This document shows positions 5,071 through 6,645 of a DNA stretch of 6,645 nt, piece after piece. Numbering within the stretch: position 1 is the first letter of the stretch; every line of letters starts with the position of its first letter. Position numbers and translations under genes: made by a program. This DNA is from Candidatus Bathyarchaeota archaeon (lineage in GTDB: Archaea > Thermoproteota > Bathyarchaeia > TCS64), in the NCBI GenBank assembly GCA_013329615.1, contig DUKA01000051.1, positions 4,790-11,434 on the forward strand. The letters run 5' to 3'. The notes below the pieces were generated by a model. It saw nothing but the letters and a program-made list of their open reading frames with translations, was not told the DNA's origin and searched no databases.

Positions 5071-5541
5071 ATGTCCTCCGAAGGGGTACGCAGAGGATAC
5101 ACGCTCCTCACTCTCTACATAATCGAGGTGATAAAGGACCTCGGGACGCAGCCCTCGCTGGATAAGCTGATGGAGGCTGCGGAGAGGCAGGGCGAACTCA
5201 TAGCCAAGGAGATGAGGAAGCAGATGCCGGCGGGGCTCACGCCGCTTGAGACGGGGGTTGAGGTCTACCGCAGGTTCATGGCGGACGCGGGCGCTGAGGT
5301 GAGCGTACACAAGAGGGACGCCGCAAGCGTCACCTTCGTTGTGATGAGGTGTCCCTTCCACGAGGCTTTCTTGGAGGTGGGCGTCGACTGCGGCATCTTC
5401 CTGAAGGGTCTCTGCAGCAGCCTCACCCTCCCCGCCATACAGGCGACGCTCAACCAGTTCGACACACGCCTCAGGGTGGAGAACGTCGTCGCCCGCGCCT
5501 CGGCGGAGGAGATGTGTCTAGAGCGCGTCTACATCGAGTAG
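5071..5541 (+). CDS. Small cysteine-containing protein of uncertain family
   Basis: The product has 156 residues from the ATG at 5071; an in-frame ATG at 5059 would add MPPR. The N-terminal half is predicted helical (GYTLLTLYIIEVIKDLG, then LDKLMEAAERQGELIAKEMRKQM). The C-terminal half has strands and four cysteines: Cys94 in MRCPFHE, Cys107 and Cys115 in VDCGIFLKGLC, and Cys149 in EEMCLERV. The RCP-x2-E motif and late Cys recall the small alpha/beta domains related to V4R and to proteins annotated as L-2-amino-thiazoline-4-carboxylic acid hydrolase. I cannot confirm either. The cysteines could bind a metal, Fe-S cluster or ligand. There are no membrane segments or signal peptide. Codon use shifts to AAG and AGG compared with the importer and DUF89 genes. 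It has its own probable promoter and is followed after 32 bp by the flavoprotein gene. Confidence 0.75.
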   Translation: MSSEGVRRGYTLLTLYIIEVIKDLGTQPSLDKLMEAAERQGELIAKEMRKQMPAGLTPLETGVEVYRRFMADAGAEVSVHKRDAASVTFVVMRCPFHEAFLEVGVDCGIFLKGLCSSLTLPAIQATLNQFDTRLRVENVVARASAEEMCLERVYIE

Positions 5542-5544
5542 CCG

Positions 5545-5550
5545 TTTTAT
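5545..5550 (+). promoter_or_regulatory. Putative TATA box for the flavoprotein gene
   Basis: TTTTAT begins 3 bases after the stop of the preceding gene and is centred 26-27 bases before the ATG at 5574. This is the spacing for a leaderless archaeal transcript. The gene is therefore probably transcribed separately despite the 32-bp gap. Confidence 0.5.
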
Positions 5551-5573
5551 CCAACCTCGCGCCCGTCTATCCC

Positions 5574-6645
5574 ATGGTCAACGCCGTGGAAACCGACGTA
5601 CTCATACTAGGCTCAGGCGGAGCCGGGCTGCGAGCCGCAATCGAGGTAAACAGGTTCGGGAAGAAGGCGATAGTCGTCTCGAAGGCCCCAGCGGGGATGA
5701 ACAACTGCACAGTCGTCGCTGGCGGTGGCTTCCGCGCAGCCTTCGAGGGGATGAGCCCGGAGGAGCACGCGAAGGACACCATGGAGGTCGGCAAGGGGCT
5801 CAACGACAGGCGCCTCGTCGAGGTCTTCACCAAGGAGGGACCCGAGCGCATCCTCGAGATGCGCAGCTACGGCGTCGAGGTACGCGTCCACAAGACAGGC
5901 GCAGCCGTCGGGTCGATACCGAACCTCATGGGACTCGGCATGACCAAGCCCATGGTCGAGTACGCGCAGTCGAAGGGCGTCGAGTTCATGGATAACGTGG
6001 TCACCACGAGGCTCCTCAAGAAGGGAAACGACGTCGTCGGCGCGGTCGGTTACGACGTGAAGAACGAGAAGCCGGTCCTCTTCTCCGCGAGAGCCGTAGT
6101 GGTAGCCTCCGGCGGTGCGGGCGCGTTATACAAGAGGACGGACTGCCCCATCCGCACAACCGGGGACGGTTACAGCCTCGGTCTCCACGCCGGAGCGAGC
6201 CTTCGCGACATGGAGTTCGTCCAGTTCTTCCCACTCGCCCTGGCTGAGCCGGGTGAGCCGCCGTACCTTCTCGGGGGACTACTCACAGAGGAGGGGACAA
6301 TCATGAACAGCCTCGGCGAGGACATACCCAAGAAGTACGGGCTGAAGGCGCGCCCACTCGTCCTAAAAAGCAGGGACCTCCTCAGCAGGGCGCTCATGTC
6401 GGAGATCACGCAGGGCGGAGGCGTTGACGGCACCGTTCTCATAGACGCGCGCGAGGTCTTCAAAAGGCGCAGCGACAAGCAGATCACCGGCGGAGGCGTT
6501 CAGCAGCTCCTCCTCAACAAGCTCAGGGCTACCGAGAGACCGTTCAGGGTCGCCCCCATCTGCCACTTTAACATGGGCGGGGTGATAATCGACGAACACG
6601 GGTACACGGGCGTCCCCGGATTCTACGCCGCAGGCGAGGTCGTCG
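5574..6645 (+). CDS. FAD-dependent oxidoreductase of the fumarate reductase/succinate dehydrogenase flavoprotein family (3' end beyond window)
   Basis: The frame is open from the ATG to the window edge, giving 357 residues; full family members usually exceed 500. The FAD-binding N-terminus is DVLILGSGGAGLRAA (8-22). Further family marks are VVVASGGAG (175-183), TGDG (196-199), DMEFVQFFP (212-220), LLTEEG (236-241), CHFNMGG (330-336) and VPGFYAAGEV near the edge. Conserved active-site residues include Thr238-Glu239 and His331. Others are changed. The position of the covalent-FAD histidine in SDH (SHTVAAQGG) reads NCTVVAGGG, with Cys45. The substrate histidine of QFHP is Phe219. The usual TEGxRGEGG segment with catalytic Arg is shortened to TEEGTIMN. 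It is therefore probably a non-covalent FAD enzyme acting on something other than succinate or fumarate. The second substrate arginine would lie beyond the window. A TATA box 26-27 bases upstream supports the start. Confidence 0.88.
   Translation, partial: MVNAVETDVLILGSGGAGLRAAIEVNRFGKKAIVVSKAPAGMNNCTVVAGGGFRAAFEGMSPEEHAKDTMEVGKGLNDRRLVEVFTKEGPERILEMRSYGVEVRVHKTGAAVGSIPNLMGLGMTKPMVEYAQSKGVEFMDNVVTTRLLKKGNDVVGAVGYDVKNEKPVLFSARAVVVASGGAGALYKRTDCPIRTTGDGYSLGLHAGASLRDMEFVQFFPLALAEPGEPPYLLGGLLTEEGTIMNSLGEDIPKKYGLKARPLVLKSRDLLSRALMSEITQGGGVDGTVLIDAREVFKRRSDKQITGGGVQQLLLNKLRATERPFRVAPICHFNMGGVIIDEHGYTGVPGFYAAGEVV

Noticed and set aside
5026..5361. A 111-residue minus-strand frame opposite the small Cys-containing gene
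   Set aside because: The opposite strand has a better start, promoter spacing and globular protein composition. The minus frame shows no recognisable motif.
1..6645. tRNA, rRNA, CRISPR array, insertion sequence or strong stem-loop/poly-T terminator
   Set aside because: I read the short intergenic gaps and found no cloverleaf, regularly spaced repeats, transposase motifs or terminal inverted repeats. The T-run at 7-13 is at the window edge without a stem.

Overview
The window looks archaeal. Several genes carry a TATA-like element (TTTAA, TTTTAT, ATTTAT or CATATAT) centred about 26 to 34 bases before the start codon, and no convincing Shine-Dalgarno site is visible. This is the arrangement of leaderless or near-leaderless archaeal transcripts. 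Gene content agrees: a DUF89 phosphatase of archaeal size, a short TsaC-type Sua5 protein, a ribbon-helix-helix/ACT regulator of the NikR type, and a membrane-anchored solute-binding protein without a lipobox cysteine. Coding DNA is GC-rich, and the one longer intergenic region is strikingly AT-rich. I cannot assign a phylum from the sequence alone.

Layout. Positions 1-88 hold a promoter with an 11-bp direct repeat around a TATA-like box. Positions 89-973 (+) encode a DUF89 metal-dependent phosphatase. It converges on a minus-strand block that reads, in transcription order, NikR-like regulator (2413-2030), cupin (1978-1619) and TsaC/Sua5 (1581-970). The two convergent genes end in the same CTAG tetranucleotide. 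Positions 2414-2515 form an AT-rich divergent control region with phased TTATTAA elements and a near-palindrome. To its right lies a compact plus-strand operon for a zinc/manganese-type ABC importer: binding protein (2516-3448), ATPase (3448-4236) and permease (4220-5029), with overlapping ends. A small cysteine-containing protein of uncertain family follows (5071-5541). Last is the 5' part of a fumarate reductase/succinate dehydrogenase-like flavoprotein (5574 to the window end).

How they work together. The regulator and the importer share one control region, so the natural reading is a metal-uptake switch. The regulator aligns well with NikR but keeps only two of its four high-affinity nickel ligands. 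The importer's binding protein has three histidine ligands, as in zinc-binding members of its family. This suggests an archaeal zinc (or other metal) sensor derived from the NikR fold, and it is the most interesting hypothesis in the window. The second notable gene is the flavoprotein. It keeps the FAD scaffold and some active-site residues but lacks the histidine and arginine that fumarate/succinate enzymes use, so its substrate is probably different. The remaining genes look like ordinary housekeeping functions.
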